Shown here in pieces: positions 22,800-34,260 of a stretch of 64,000 nucleotides of DNA (positions are counted from its first letter, which is position 1; each line of letters begins with the position of its first letter). Made by a program: the position numbers and the translations under genes. The stretch is from Gautieria morchelliformis (taxonomy: Eukaryota > Basidiomycota > Agaricomycetes > Gomphales > Gomphaceae): assembly GCA_015179125.1 (NCBI GenBank), contig WHVA01000061.1:124001-188000 (forward strand). Direction: 5' to 3'. The notes under the pieces are model-generated. The model did no database searches and was not told the DNA's origin. It worked only from the letters and a program-made list of their open reading frames with translations.

Positions 22800-24873
22800 T
22801 GTGATGCACCAACCACGGTGCAGTTAAATTTTCACCTCAGATCTTTCCGAGGCACATCACTTCTTGGAAGCAACCACCACCACCATCATCTCCCCACGAA
22901 GATGATGCCATCGAAAAATGGAATGGACATTGATCTGTCAACAGACAAGCCACGCTCAACGGCCCCAAAGCAAGGGGCCGCAGACATCCTACGAGCACCA
23001 GTGGATCAGGAACACTGGATGATTGTAGGATGGGAAGACGCACCGGCAATTGTCCACCTGGACGACTGTGACACTTGCGTGGCGTACGCCATGCACTTAC
23101 GGGCCACAACAAGCACCTGAAAGGTGAAGCTGAAGGATGAGGACATCGGCAACGCCATCGACGCTGCCTGGGGATGGTTCCCAAGGGTCATCGCGCACAA
23201 CACGCGAGTGGAGCCCTCACAGGAAATCCATGACCTCAAAAAAGAGGTCAAGGACCTAGAACCCACAGTCGAAAGCCACAACGACGTGCTCAACGCCAAG
23301 TGCGCCAAAGTAAAAGAGCTAGAGGAGCGGCTTAAGGCACTCCAGCTCACACACACAGCCTCAAAAAAGCCATGCCACGACCAGGCCACTGACTCAGTGG
23401 CCTGCCCATTGTCACCTCATGTGACGGCACCCCTGCCAGCACGTGCAGCCTTGGGACTGGCATCCCGGATATCGGTCCCCACCCCTACATCAATGGAGGG
23501 GCCGAGCACGCTGTCCAACGTGGCGTATGACGACATCCTGGATGGATGGGAGTCCAACTCATCCATCTGGAAAATGTACGACCCAGACAGGGCTCAGCCT
23601 ATAGCTGAGCAACCAAAGAAGAAGTGCAAGAAGTTGCACGGCACCCCCAGATCATACAATGGCCTAGCCATTGCAAAGGAATGCACGATCGGCGCATACT
23701 TAGCAGCATCACCGTCGCACACCATCAACAACCCTGCCTTGCAACAGCAGGTAGCGATGGTTGAGGCCCAATACATCAGGCTGCACATGGGCCTGCCACC
23801 AGTGGCGGGGCCAGTTCACCTTCCCTACCCAGGGGAAGGGGAGATCATACCGCTCGGAGACCCGCCAATCTCCGAGACAGGCTTCCTACCACGACCTGTA
23901 GGAAAGGCGCCGCAGTGATGTACACAATGGTACAATGTCTGCCCACTCGACGACGCACACTTCGTCGAGCTCTGACTGCAGGCGAAGGACATGCCACAGT
24001 TCCTGCACACATGCGAGATGATCGGTGTGTTCAAGTGCATTGAGTGCAAGCAATATGCTCGCAATCCCAAATGGGATTGCTTCATGATAGTGAGCAGTAC
24101 CCTGCTCAATATTGTGGCTATCCTAAAGGGTTGGATCCACAACCCGGAAGGAATAACCTCAGCCATCCATGACAACGCAGATGGGAGCCTCAACCTCACA
24201 GACATGGACATCTGGATGTGGTTGAAGGCCCTCGCACCCTGAACCAAAGGGGTCACGTCACCCCTCAAGTCAAGGCTCTTCGACTTGTTCGGCTCGACCG
24301 ACCAATGGTCAAGCCTCATTGATGCCAGGGAGTGCCTGACGCCACACAGCACCAGCCTCCGACTGTTGATCACGGGGCCATACTCTGTAAGAGGTCTGGC
24401 TGGTCCAGACATCCTGCTCGTGGAGATCGCGAGGTGGCTGGCCTGCTACACCGGCGTCACCTGCAAGCACATGGCTTGCATTGAACAATATGTTCAACGA
24501 AGTCTCACAGGCATGGCATTCAGTGCCGCCGCCCAAGAGGGTCAGCAGAAGATCCTCGAGACCAGCCACGTGAGAGCCACGGCACCCCTGCCACTCACTC
24601 ATGCCCAGCTCAACCAGGAGCTCATGAGCCTCTGGCTGCCCCCCACTGGCCAATGACCCAGCCGTCAAGGCCATGCTCCAGGAGGACACCGGCCCCAATG
24701 ACCACGTGGAAAACCCCACCACAGGTGAGGCAGAGCCGCCGCACCCACACACCTCTGCAGATCCGGAGGCACCCCCGACAGATCCTTGTGCTCCACCAGC
24801 CCCATACAATGATGCCATTGTCGTATCAGAATCACTCAAGGACTCCATCATGGAGGACCTCTATACCTCTTGA
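22800..24873 (+). pseudogene. Extra sense ORF region between chromodomain and 3' LTR
   Basis: About 2 kb of coding-like sequence after pol, on the same strand. The main frame 23124-23918 (264 codons) contains a coiled-coil-like part with LKKEVKDLEPTVES and VKELEERLKALQLT, then a Pro/Ser-rich part and a basic patch PKKKCKKLHG. After one TGA and a second stop the same protein seems to continue at 23991-24242 (ICTCEM-type Cys/His, DMDIWMWLKAL) and 24285-24656 (IARWLACYTGVTCKHMACIEQYV). I see no signal peptide or membrane segment, so it is not an obvious envelope protein. Not a family I recognise. Confidence 0.6.
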
Positions 24874-24894
24874 GTTGTTCATAGAGGGGGAGGG

Positions 24895-25088
24895 TATAAA
24901 TAACCTATGTATATAGTGCATAGCTAATGCCAGTCCTTAGGGACCCACTGTACAGTTCATGCGTGGGAACCGGCCGGCGGCCCCCATCGCATCTTACCTT
25001 ACACTGTCACTACGTAGCATCCAGAATACCACTCATTGGTCAAGTTCTCTGCTCTTGTGACAAGAGGCATAAGATCTATATCTTTACA
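24895..25088 (+). repeat. 3' LTR of the gypsy element
   Basis: Starts TATAAATAACC (the expected TG has become TA) and ends ATCTTTACA. Preceded directly by the polypurine tract. Confidence 0.95.
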
Positions 25089-25093
25089 AGAAA

Positions 25094-25929
25094 TGTGTGG
25101 AGATATTACTCAGCATTTAAGTAGCAAAGTGTTCTTACACGCAGCAAATTCCACCCCCACCTGTGGCTTTTCTGCAGCCCTGTGCTAAGTCTCATCTCTT
25201 TTCTCTTCCTTCGATTCTGTATTTCTAGGTGAGCTAGTATCACACTCTAGTGTCCCTTGAAGTTCCGCTGAACTTCATAATGCGAGTAGTCTCAAGTCCC
25301 ACTAGACATGTCATCGGACTGTCACGCATGTCTCAGCAGACGGACCACTCCTGCATACTCAGTGACTCCGCGAGTTGCCCCTGTGCATAGCTCACTCGCA
25401 GCGCTCCCACACCGCACAGGTAGTGTTCACTTCGCTCACTCACCACGCTTGCGCTAACATTTTCCCAGTTCCTTAAGCTCACATCGCTTTCCCCACCCCC
25501 CCTTTCCCTATTTTTCCTGCACATGCATCTAGGCTTTTTCCCCCCAGGGTTTTTTTACCGCTGCATGCCACTGTCAGGCCCCCTTTCCTCTTTCTATTGC
25601 CCTGCTGCTTTCGCTCTTCCTGTATTTACTCTCACATACCTCTCAAGCCACTGCAATTTTTTGCGGTGCCATGCTCGGCACTGGTCCTCCCTACGCTTCT
25701 CAGAGCCACTTCTTGGGCTTACCGGAATTTGCTACCTGATGTGTTACTTAGAGCTACTTTCAATTGCAATAAGATGTGTTTTACTTACCCAAATGAGTTT
25801 TACTTATTTACCCAATGACCTTACCAATGTGTCTGACCTAACCCCCCTGTGAAGCATGGGTACCCACCTAGTACTACTGTAATATTCCTATATGTTGCTA
25901 TTAATATTCTTACAACATATATTATATAC
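25094..25929. other. No gene recognised
   Basis: Pyrimidine-rich stretch with short frames only. It lies downstream of the 3' end of the STAND gene (minus strand), so part may be its 3' untranslated region. Confidence 0.4.
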
Positions 25930-28900
25930 TCATATATGTTGTACTATATAGCCTTTATAATTAAGCTCCCTCAATGACCAGCGTCCCACAGCCCTCACCC
26001 TTCTTTCACGGACCCTCAGTCTGATAGCCTTCCTCACCTGGCCCTGATTCCAATAGATAGTAGCAAGATTCCACATAGAGAATAGTGTGTCAGGGTGTTC
26101 CTCACCAAGCACCCTCTTCATTGTCTCCATGACAGGCACCTGCAGTTCCTCAGCCTCCTTCCACCGGCCCTGACTCTGATAGTTACTGGCAAGATAGCTT
26201 ATACAGCGTAATGTGTAGAGGTGCTCCTCACCAAGCACCCTCTTCATTGTCTCTATGACAGGAACCTCTAGTTCCTCAGCCTCCTTCCACCGGCCCTGAT
26301 GATGACATGTGCTAGCAAGACCTAGCATAGACAGTAGTGTGTCAGGATGCTCCTCACCACGCACCCTCTTTCTTGTCTCTATGACATGAAGCAGCAGTTC
26401 CTCACCCTCCTTCCACCGGCTCTGATTCAAATAGGTCATGGCAAGATTCCCCATGGAGTGTAGTGTGCTAGGATGTTCCTCACCAAGAACTCTCTTCATT
26501 GTCTCTGTGGCGGGGGCCCCTAGTTCCTCAGCCTCCTTCCACCGGCACTGATTCTGATAGATCCAAACAAGGTTCCCTATAGAGTGTAATGTGCCAAGAT
26601 GCTCCTCACCAAACACTCTCTTTACTGTCTCCATGACAGGAACCTGCAGTTCCTCAGCCTCCTTCCACCAACCCTGAATCCCATAGGTAATAGCAAGACT
26701 CCCTATTGAGTATAGTGTGTCAGGGTGTTCCTCACCAAGCACCCTCTTTCTTGTCTCCATGACAGGAACCTGCAGTTCCTCAGCCTCCTTCAACCGGCTC
26801 TGATACCAATAGGTGCTGGCAAGCTTCTCTATGAAGTGTATTGTGCCAAGATGCTCCTCACCAAGCACCCTCTTTGATGTCTCTATAACCTTAACCTCTA
26901 GCTCTTCAGCATCCTTCCACCGACCCTGACCCTCATAGGTTGAGGCAAGGTTACCCATGGCCCTCAGGGTGCCAGGATGCTCCTCACCAAAGACCCTCTT
27001 CCTTGTCTCAAGGCCCTTAACCACCAGCTCTTCAGCATCCTTCCATCGCCCTGCTTCGGCGAACACTGTTGCAAATTTTTCTGCCATGTTTGAATCTGCA
27101 GCTTTTATATGTAGCTCATTGATATGAGACAGAAGAGATCTCCTAAAATCATAATCCTCCACACTATCTCCATATGGGATAGAAAGTGCTAGTATCTGCA
27201 TTGTACAAGCTTGCTTATTCTCCTGCTCTGCCACCTCTAGGTTATCTCGAGCCCAGACATGTACTAGTGGATGAAGGAAAAATGTGTTGTCTTCTTCATC
27301 AGTACTAATTAATGAGTATGAAGCTAATTCATTAATGACCTCCTGAAATTGAAAGTCACTCCAGCCACCATCTGTGGTTTGAAAGTTATGCAGAAATTGT
27401 CTTGCATCATCAAATGGTCCACCTAGATCCATGAGAGAAGCCTTTTGAAAGATGCTTTTGGAAATCCCCCTGTAATGCAGAAATGCACACAGGTGTAACA
27501 GGGTTGCTGCAATGGGACTTAGCTTTTTAAAGCTAATTTCCCATGTTGCACACACTGCCCATGGATAATCATCCACCATTTGTACTGACTGTTTGCTCAT
27601 CAGTTGAGCTCGATCCTTCTGAAAAATCTTCAGGTACTCATTTAGACTGCATCCCTTTGAGATATAGGCACCTGCTTGTACAATGGCCAGGGGAAGATAG
27701 CCAAGCTCTTTCACAATCAGAGCTGCCAAGGTAAGATTCTTTACAGAATCTTTGACTGTGGAGAACACAAGGAGCAAATTAATAGCTTCCTTAGCATTCA
27801 TGCTTGATACATGACAGTTGGAGCTGGGTGCATGTACACGACACTCTGCATTGCGACTTGTCACAATGATATTTCCATGCTTGCAAAGTGGGAAGTACTT
27901 TCAAAGGTTTATGTCGTGGTCATCAGCATTATCCATGAAGAGCAACCACCCTTGGTGTCGTCCAGAAAGCCAGAGAAGAGCATCTTTGGCAGTCTCACCA
28001 ATACCCTCTTCCCGAGCAATATCTTCAAGGCCAGACTCCATAGTGGTCACACTACTTGCATCAACATAATAGACTCTCCAGAAACTGAACTTGAAACAGG
28101 TCAGTCCACATATAACAATCCTGGACACTACCCCACCGTTGATAAAACTTATCAATGAATGTCAATGCAATCTGTGTTTTTCCTGCCCCACCAAGCCCAA
28201 ACAAGACAAATATGCGCTGTTCTGCCTCAGCAGATGGCCAGTCTGCAAAGAAGTATCCCTCCAGTTGCATAAGGATATCAGCTCTTCCAGTAAATCTGCT
28301 TGTTGGTAGAGGGCATGTCTTAAGATGCACTCTTCTATCAGGTTCCCTGCCAACAGTGCTTACACCACCAACAGTGCTTACACCAATGGTGCCTATCATA
28401 AAACATATACCATCAGTTGTAAGGCAATGCAAGTTGTACGCACTGAGGTGTGTGACAGGGATCACTTCCCACCGCTCTCTGAGAGCTTTGACAGCCACTG
28501 TGAGCATCTTGTCCACTTTGCCCTGCTGCAGATACTGCAATGTGTGTGTCTTCACCTCTCTCAGCCTTTCCCACTGCGCTAGCATCACATTTTGCATTCC
28601 TTGTTCAACATTGAACCGGAAGTAACCATTCGAAATAGATCTGAAGCGGAATTCAGTTTCCTCCGCTGTGGCTTCACACTCGGTTGCGATCTTCTTCAAT
28701 ACCTCGGCTACATCTAAAGGAATGAACCTATTGAACAGACTTGGTGCCGGTAGGCCCGTTGTGGTGAAATGACCGGTCCCGATGCTTATAATGCAAGCAA
28801 TATGTTGGTGCGAAAAGATGTGTTCTGCCTCCCTGAGGATTTGCTTGACAGGGTTGTTGCAACCCAGACCGGCATCAACAAATTCTTCGTCCAGAGGTGG

Positions 28901-29640
28901 TATGCCGATAAAAATACGTTTGAAGAAAGTAGGAGCGACAGACGTAGCACGAGCGGCCTCCCAGATAGCGCAGTCGAACGATTCATTCCTTTCCACGCTG
29001 TACGTGCGAAAGAGGTGGGGGGTGCTTATATTCTTGGCCGGCATCGCACAGACAACACTGAGTTGAATCAGCCGCGCATCAAGGAGAAACGGCAACCGAA
29101 ACATACGTCTTGCAGACCTCGCTGCTTGGTTTCGGATCAAACATGCGTGCATTAGGGTCACCAATTGATTCCTTGATGATTGCCTTGAAAGCATCCTCCA
29201 ACTTGGATGCCTTGAACATGCCATCTTTCCAGATTTGTTTCTTGTCCGAGAAAACCTGTGAGGCGAATCTGCCATAGGCATCGATCGCCTTATCTACCGG
29301 CAAGCGGAGACGCCCGAGCATGAGGGCTATGAGCCTAGATGGACGGATTAGAGCGCGACGACGATCTGGAAGACAACTTACCCTCCTGTACTCGTACCGC
29401 AGATCAAATCGAAATATTCGCACGGAAGGGGCATCGTTTCTCGCCCTTCATGGCGCTGAATTCTTTGCATAATTTCCTTTATGATGATGAGTTCGGACAA
29501 ACCACGAATGCCGCCGCCGTCTGCTCAGGCAGTCAGAAGGTGTCACATAGGAAACAAAAAGACTTACCGAGTGAAAGCAACCTAAGCCCGGTACCCTGGT
29601 GATAACTGGTTTGGGGCGTTGAGGTTGATTCAATGGCCAT
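25930..29640 (-). pseudogene. Patatin-NB-ARC-TPR (STAND/NLR-like) gene with one nonsense codon
   Basis: Five exons on the minus strand: 29568-29640, 29382-29520, 29107-29334, 28137-29057, 25930-28084, all with GT-AG introns in phase, about 1171 codons. The N-terminus is a patatin-like phospholipase: oxyanion-hole DGGGIRG, nucleophile GTSTGG, and the dyad Asp in VDAGLGCNNP (usually DGG). The NB-ARC part has the P-loop GLGGAGKTQIA and Walker B-like GWLLFMDNADD, followed by winged-helix-like sequence. The C-terminus has about nine tetratricopeptide repeats. Such proteins are predicted sensors of non-self or cell-death switches in fungi. A TGA at 27901-27903 sits between HDINL and KYFP, where homologues usually read through; no intron removes it. 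All the rest is open, so this is a very recent pseudogene, a null allele or a sequencing error. Confidence 0.85.
26020..27075 (-). repeat. TPR-coding tandem repeats, 126-base unit
   Basis: Eight full units and one degenerate unit of 42 codons, each with the pattern GRWKEAEEL...ETRKRVLGEEHPDTL...NLA.TY. Units are similar at the DNA level (repeated CACCAAGCACCCTCTT blocks on the plus strand), which invites copy-number change. Confidence 0.9.
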
Positions 29641-30340
29641 GCTCCTTGCTGCAAGACCAGAGGTGGATGGCGAGACAATCTGGATCCCATGGAGAGTCGT
29701 CAGACATGTCCTTTATCTTTTAGATTCCGAGAATAAACCTCGCTTACCGCTGAAGGTTCCAGAGACGAGGTTACGATCGACGGCGGTTCGTCTTGCCTGG
29801 GTGAAGTGGACGCTTCAGGGCTCTGCTGGTTATGGTCGATGGACAAGTTAGAGGACATCGTGGTACACGGGAAAGAAGGACGCAGTGCGAGGCGGTGAGA
29901 ACGTGGGAATGAGAGGACATCGCCCTGAAAGCCCTGCTGCGGGCGTCTCTAGGGCTCTCGTACCCCGAGCGGATAGCGAAAGTCGGGGCTGCAGTGGGCA
30001 ACGAAGGGTACGACGTAATACCAAACGGTCTCAGCGACAACGCGAGTGCCACACACAAGCGAACATTTGGATCCAGATATGGTTGTGGTCATGTTATCGC
30101 GATGGTGATCGAAGGGACCTACCTCGTGAGCAGTCGGACCAGGCAGAACTTCCATCACCATGCAAGCATCACTAACGTTAGGCCAAGCAGCGACGGCAAG
30201 CTCCACGCACCTTGATCCATCCACGCCCGCCACGCGGACGTACAAACATGGAATCTCTGTCTTTCGGAGCATGTTCACGCTCCTGCATCTTCTCCCCACG
30301 TGGTCCCTGTTCCGCCGGCCATGGCGCCCTGAGGCAGGCC
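29641..30340. other. No gene recognised; upstream region of the STAND gene
   Basis: Upstream of the patatin-NB-ARC start. Several short frames on both strands, none resembling a known protein. Confidence 0.35.
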
Positions 30341-30353
30341 CGCTCGGATTGTC

Positions 30354-31567
30354 ATGCGCGTTGCGCCTCCGTCAAACGCTGCAGCCAGCAGCCCCAGTGC
30401 GTTAGCGCCCTCGTCGGCCTCTAGGTCGGGCTCGCAGTCCCATTTTGCGTCTGCGTCCCCTGGCCCCTACCCTGGCTCCTTGCCTTACCCGCCCGCTGGT
30501 CCCGCACCAGGCTCATTTTCCTTTGGGGCGTCCGCCCCCGCCCCGCCTCCTCCCAGGATTCCCAAGCCTCCCCCACCCTCCCCACCCGCCGCCCCTCCAT
30601 CAACGCGATCCACCGTTTAAGAGTACCACCCTCGCCCTCCTTCCACTCACCCCGTCTTTCCCGTCGTTTCCCTCCGTCCAATCTCAGCACCCGCAGTCCG
30701 CGAGCCTGCGCCATTCCCCTCCTAGCGGATCCGGGTCTGCGTCGACGGCCGCCGCCGCGGGCGGGCCAAGCCTCCCCGAGCGACCTATCTCCGGGTCGCC
30801 TCTGGGTGTGGCGGCGGCAGCGGCGGGGGTATTATCGTCGCCTACGTGTCGTCCATCACGGCGAACCGGCCCCGCCCCTCCCAGATGTCATCATCCCCCA
30901 TGCCCGTGCCCGCGCATACGCCCCACCCCTCCCCGCCCACGGGGAAGCGGTACTCGAGCAGCTTTGGACATCGGTATGCTGCGTCTGCGTCTGTGTCGGG
31001 GGCTGCGTCTGGAGTGGGCAGGAGCGACGGGTGCCCAGGGAGTTGGGGAAGCGGGGTGAGATGGCAAGCGGAGTGGGGGAAGCCCTGGCAGCCTCGAGAT
31101 GCTCAGTAAGGAGAAGGGGAGGGAGAGGGAGTATGGCGAGGCTGAGGACAGTCACGGTGGTGGGAGACCTTCTGTAAGTCTTGGTTTGGGTGTTTTCGCA
31201 ACGCGGCGTGTACTGCGTTGTGAATCATTTGTGCTGCTTTATTGTCTGGTTCTATTACTCGCTGCACTGTGTTCCAGCCGCCTTCCCCTTGTGCTCGTGG
31301 TGTTTTGCGTTTACCCCTAATTTCTATTCCTCGTTTCACCCCCAAGATACCCCTTCTCCCAGGGGCCGCCTCCTCCCCCTTCGCGTTTGTCTTCCCCAAT
31401 GCACTAGTCGTATACTGACGCCTTGTATTCACAGCAAGTCCGCCTCCCCCGCCTTCCTCACCACCGCAACAGACGACGACGAGCTCTCCGCGTTCGTGCA
31501 GGCCATCGATCGGCGGGTTATGCTTGAGGGGCGGATGGGGTGCTCCGGAGCGGGACGCGTCGGGTGA
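30354..31567 (+). pseudogene. Atg13-like C-terminal fragment, frameshifted
   Basis: Proline/serine-rich sequence spread over three frames: a PPYPAGPAPG-type stretch, then FKSTTLALLPLTP, then GKRYSSSFGHRYA (about 30942-30980), and near the end SPAFLTTATDDDELSAFVQAIDRR (read 31440-31515). In basidiomycete Atg13 proteins these blocks occur in this order in the disordered C-terminal half: the serine-rich part, the KRYSSSFGHRY motif, and a DDDxSxFVQxID motif near the C-terminus. The HORMA domain is missing and the blocks lie in different frames, although one frame change could be an intron (31170-31440). Probably a truncated copy of the autophagy regulator gene. Confidence 0.5.
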
Positions 31568-32679
31568 GAGGGGCGGGTTGGACGAGCGGGATGCGTATGA
31601 GCCGGGGCGGGGGGAGGGGCGGAGGGGCTGAGGGGCTGAGGGGAGAGAACGAGATGGCCCTATCTGCAGATCATTGAATGTGCAGCGACCTCAATCAAGG
31701 GTGCATCTGGACCTCAAGGCGGGGCTTCAGGAGGAGGTTGAGGACTAGTTGAGAGATGCGGTCGAATTACAGGTACACCTCTAGGATTCATCTTTTGGGT
31801 TTTGACTGATAGGGCATAGGAGGAGCTTCGTGAAGCTTTGTGGGATCAGGTCAACGATGGCGGCCACCCAAGGCAAGAGAGCAGAGGGGGGAGGTGAACA
31901 CCGCGAAAGCATGGTTGGAAGGTGCAAGAGCTCAGGAGCCTCCTGCGGCATTGGATGCCAATTTGAATCCAGTTGGCATCCAATAGGGTAATACCAACAC
32001 CTGTAGGGCAGTTGCAGCCTTAGGAGGAGCGAAGCAGGTCGACAAGTGCTCGGAGTACGGATGACGTCAACATGGCCGATCAGCTCACCAAGTCACAGAT
32101 GGGAACTCCAATGAAGTCAGCATCTCGTGCAAGAATTCGGGCTGAGTCGATACCAGCTTGAAGACCATCAACTCCACCCGAAGAGCCTGTTCGTCCGCAG
32201 GCAGAGAAGAAATGCTCAAAGTTCTTCATTGATTCGGATGTCGATGACTGCGTGTGAAGAGCTGAAGAAGGCAAGGGTCAATTCGAGGTCCCGCGAAATC
32301 CAAAGATCCACCATATCCTTCACCCAGGCCCCAGCTGATCAAGCCAGCCCCTGGGTCACATCAGAAGAGCAAGGGAGCAGCACTAGTCACAGAGAAGGAC
32401 AGAACCCTGCAGTCGGTCATCAAGCAGGGGTACTCAGAGGATGCATATCTCCTCAGGGGGATGATCTACAGACGAGCACCAGAGCGAGATTGACCGGCAA
32501 GCCCGTGCCCAAGAGATCTAACGCAGCGCTGCAGCTACTATTCAGATCGCTCCGCCGTACACGACCAGTTTGGGGGCATCCTCACATCCGCTTCCTCCTT
32601 CCAAAGCCACCACCTCGCGCATCCGCTGCACGCAGACGTGTTTCTCGCGACCTCACGAGCAGCACGGCCACCATGCCTA
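31568..32679. other. No gene recognised
   Basis: A frame of 296 codons at 32127-33017 (plus) exists but is antisense to the WD40 relic and has no family resemblance. The rest is short frames. Confidence 0.35.
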
Positions 32680-32879
32680 GGCCCACTTGCACTCACAGCC
32701 CACACATCGACACGCGAATTTCCTCGAGTAAGAGTCGCTCTCGCACGATATGGGCAGTGGCTCGGCTCTTAATACACTGGGATTTGCCTGTTGTCTTGTG
32801 CTCGACCACGCGAACTCGACCAAACGGTGGACGCGTGAGATCGCGGCGCATTCTCCCCCATCCGTACTCGCACCCTCTA

Positions 32880-34260
32880 TCCACAGCACCTGCACACGAC
32901 CCCGCGACGAGCACACGCGAGACTGCAACAGACTCGAACTGCTCTGTCAGAACATGCGATCGCGACATGGCTGCCGTTGGGCAAGAAGGCGAGGGTGTCC
33001 ACCCTCAGGCTGGATAAGCGTCCAAACTCTGTTCTAAAGTCCATGTAGCTGTATTCCAGATTCGAATCGAGAGATTGGTTCCATCCATGACACGAGTGCC
33101 GTCGGACGAAAAACGCCACGGACAATGCCGGCAGTGAAAGTTTCTCCATCTTGTGTTCTGAGTCCAGGTTGTTGTGTTCCAGATTCGAACTGTCTTATTG
33201 GGTGAGAACGTGACAAACGTCACACTAGCTGAGTGCATCAGCTCATGTCCTGCCTCCCCAGTGGCACGTTCCAGACTCGAACCTTCTTATCCTCCGATCC
33301 AGACACAATATGGCTGCAGGCCAGAACGCGACAGACGACACCCAGTCACTATCATTTAAAATATACTCTGATTCCCGCGTGACTGTGTTCCAGACTCGAG
33401 TCGTCATATCCTGTGATGCAGACGCCACACAGCGTCCGTCGGGGGAGACGACACAAGCCCCCTATGTCGCATTACATGCTCGATTGGCCCCCACGACTCC
33501 GAGAGCCCAGCCACCACTTGAGTAATACGAAATGATGTGGGATATTGCTGACGCATGAAGGAATTTTGAGGATGCCACGTCAAGGCAGTGGTAGGTATTG
33601 AGGCAATGATGCTGCACCGGTTCAAAGCCCATTTGGAGGCATCGACGAGCATCCTCTAAGAGTAATAGAATGCACCCAAATTCGGACCTTAGCTTGGATA
33701 AGCCCTGAAAGTATATCGGCTATGACTTCTTTCACCGACCGTCGATAACATACAGCTACAGCTTCGCGCGCATTCATGAAAGCCTTTAAGTCTGATTCGA
33801 GCTCTCCAAGATGCTGAGACACTCGAACCAGTGCAGGAGATGCCCATCCACAAATGTGGAAAGAAGCCTGAGTAACGTCAGGGGCACTGCAAGAGGTTTT
33901 GTAAGCATTACGGCAAGATAAGATGCCCAATGTAAGCACGTGTATCGAAGGCCTTCTTGAATGACCTGGGTATCATTGATGTCATGGGGTTGTGAGGCTA
34001 CGCTGTCCCCAGGCAAGCCGCAAATGTTACGTCGAAGCATATTCAAGCTTTCGAGACACTTGACGGTGAGTTTGTAGTGTCCTTCAGGAGTCTGAAGGAT
34101 CTACCCCGTGCACCTCACAGCGCTTCGGATCGACGATGACATCACGAAATGAGGCGTGAAAATTCATCACCTTACCATCATCTTTACCACAAATAGTAAA
34201 TTGGGAGAGATCCCTGTCAGTCGCAGATTTTTTTTTTTCGTTTGGAGCAGGGACGTAATG
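32880..34260 (-). pseudogene. NACHT-WD40 (STAND) pseudogene, frameshifted
   Basis: On the minus strand, from high to low coordinates: NFHASFRDVIVDPKRCEVHG (about 34110-34170), GHYKLTVKCLESLNML and LQ/LRYTCLHWASYLA (33930-34090), LLHWFECLSIL (about 33800), then WD40 blades VASASQDMTTRVWNTVT, TFSPNKTVRIWNTTTWT, SIRIWNTATWTL and VDTLAFLPNGSHVAIACSD. The order matches the end of a NACHT module plus WD40 repeats of HET-E-type fungal proteins. Neighbouring blocks are in different frames and have stops, so no product is expected. Only a few WD blades remain. Confidence 0.75.

Larger units (their letters stand above)
15977..25088 (+). mobile_element. Complete Ty3/gypsy chromovirus, 9112 bases, decayed
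   Basis: Both LTRs are present (201 and 194 bases) and AGAAA flanks the element on both sides (15972-15976 and 25089-25093), a clean 5-base target duplication. Internal order: gag, zinc knuckle, protease, reverse transcriptase, RNase H, integrase with HHCC finger and core, chromodomain, then an extra sense ORF region and a polypurine tract (ATAGAGGGGGAGGG, 24881-24894). The frame is broken by many TAG/TGA codons and several frameshifts. Most stops sit where Trp, Gln or Arg is expected, which fits C-to-T or G-to-A change. The LTRs differ by about seven substitutions and two small indels, so the insertion is not recent. Confidence 0.95.

Noticed and set aside
22800-24873. Retroviral-type envelope gene
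   Set aside because: No signal peptide, no membrane segment and no cleavage-site features in the readable frames.
32127-33017. 296-codon plus-strand ORF
   Set aside because: Mostly antisense to the WD40 relic and of Arg/Ser/Thr-rich composition, as expected for a shadow frame; no family resemblance.
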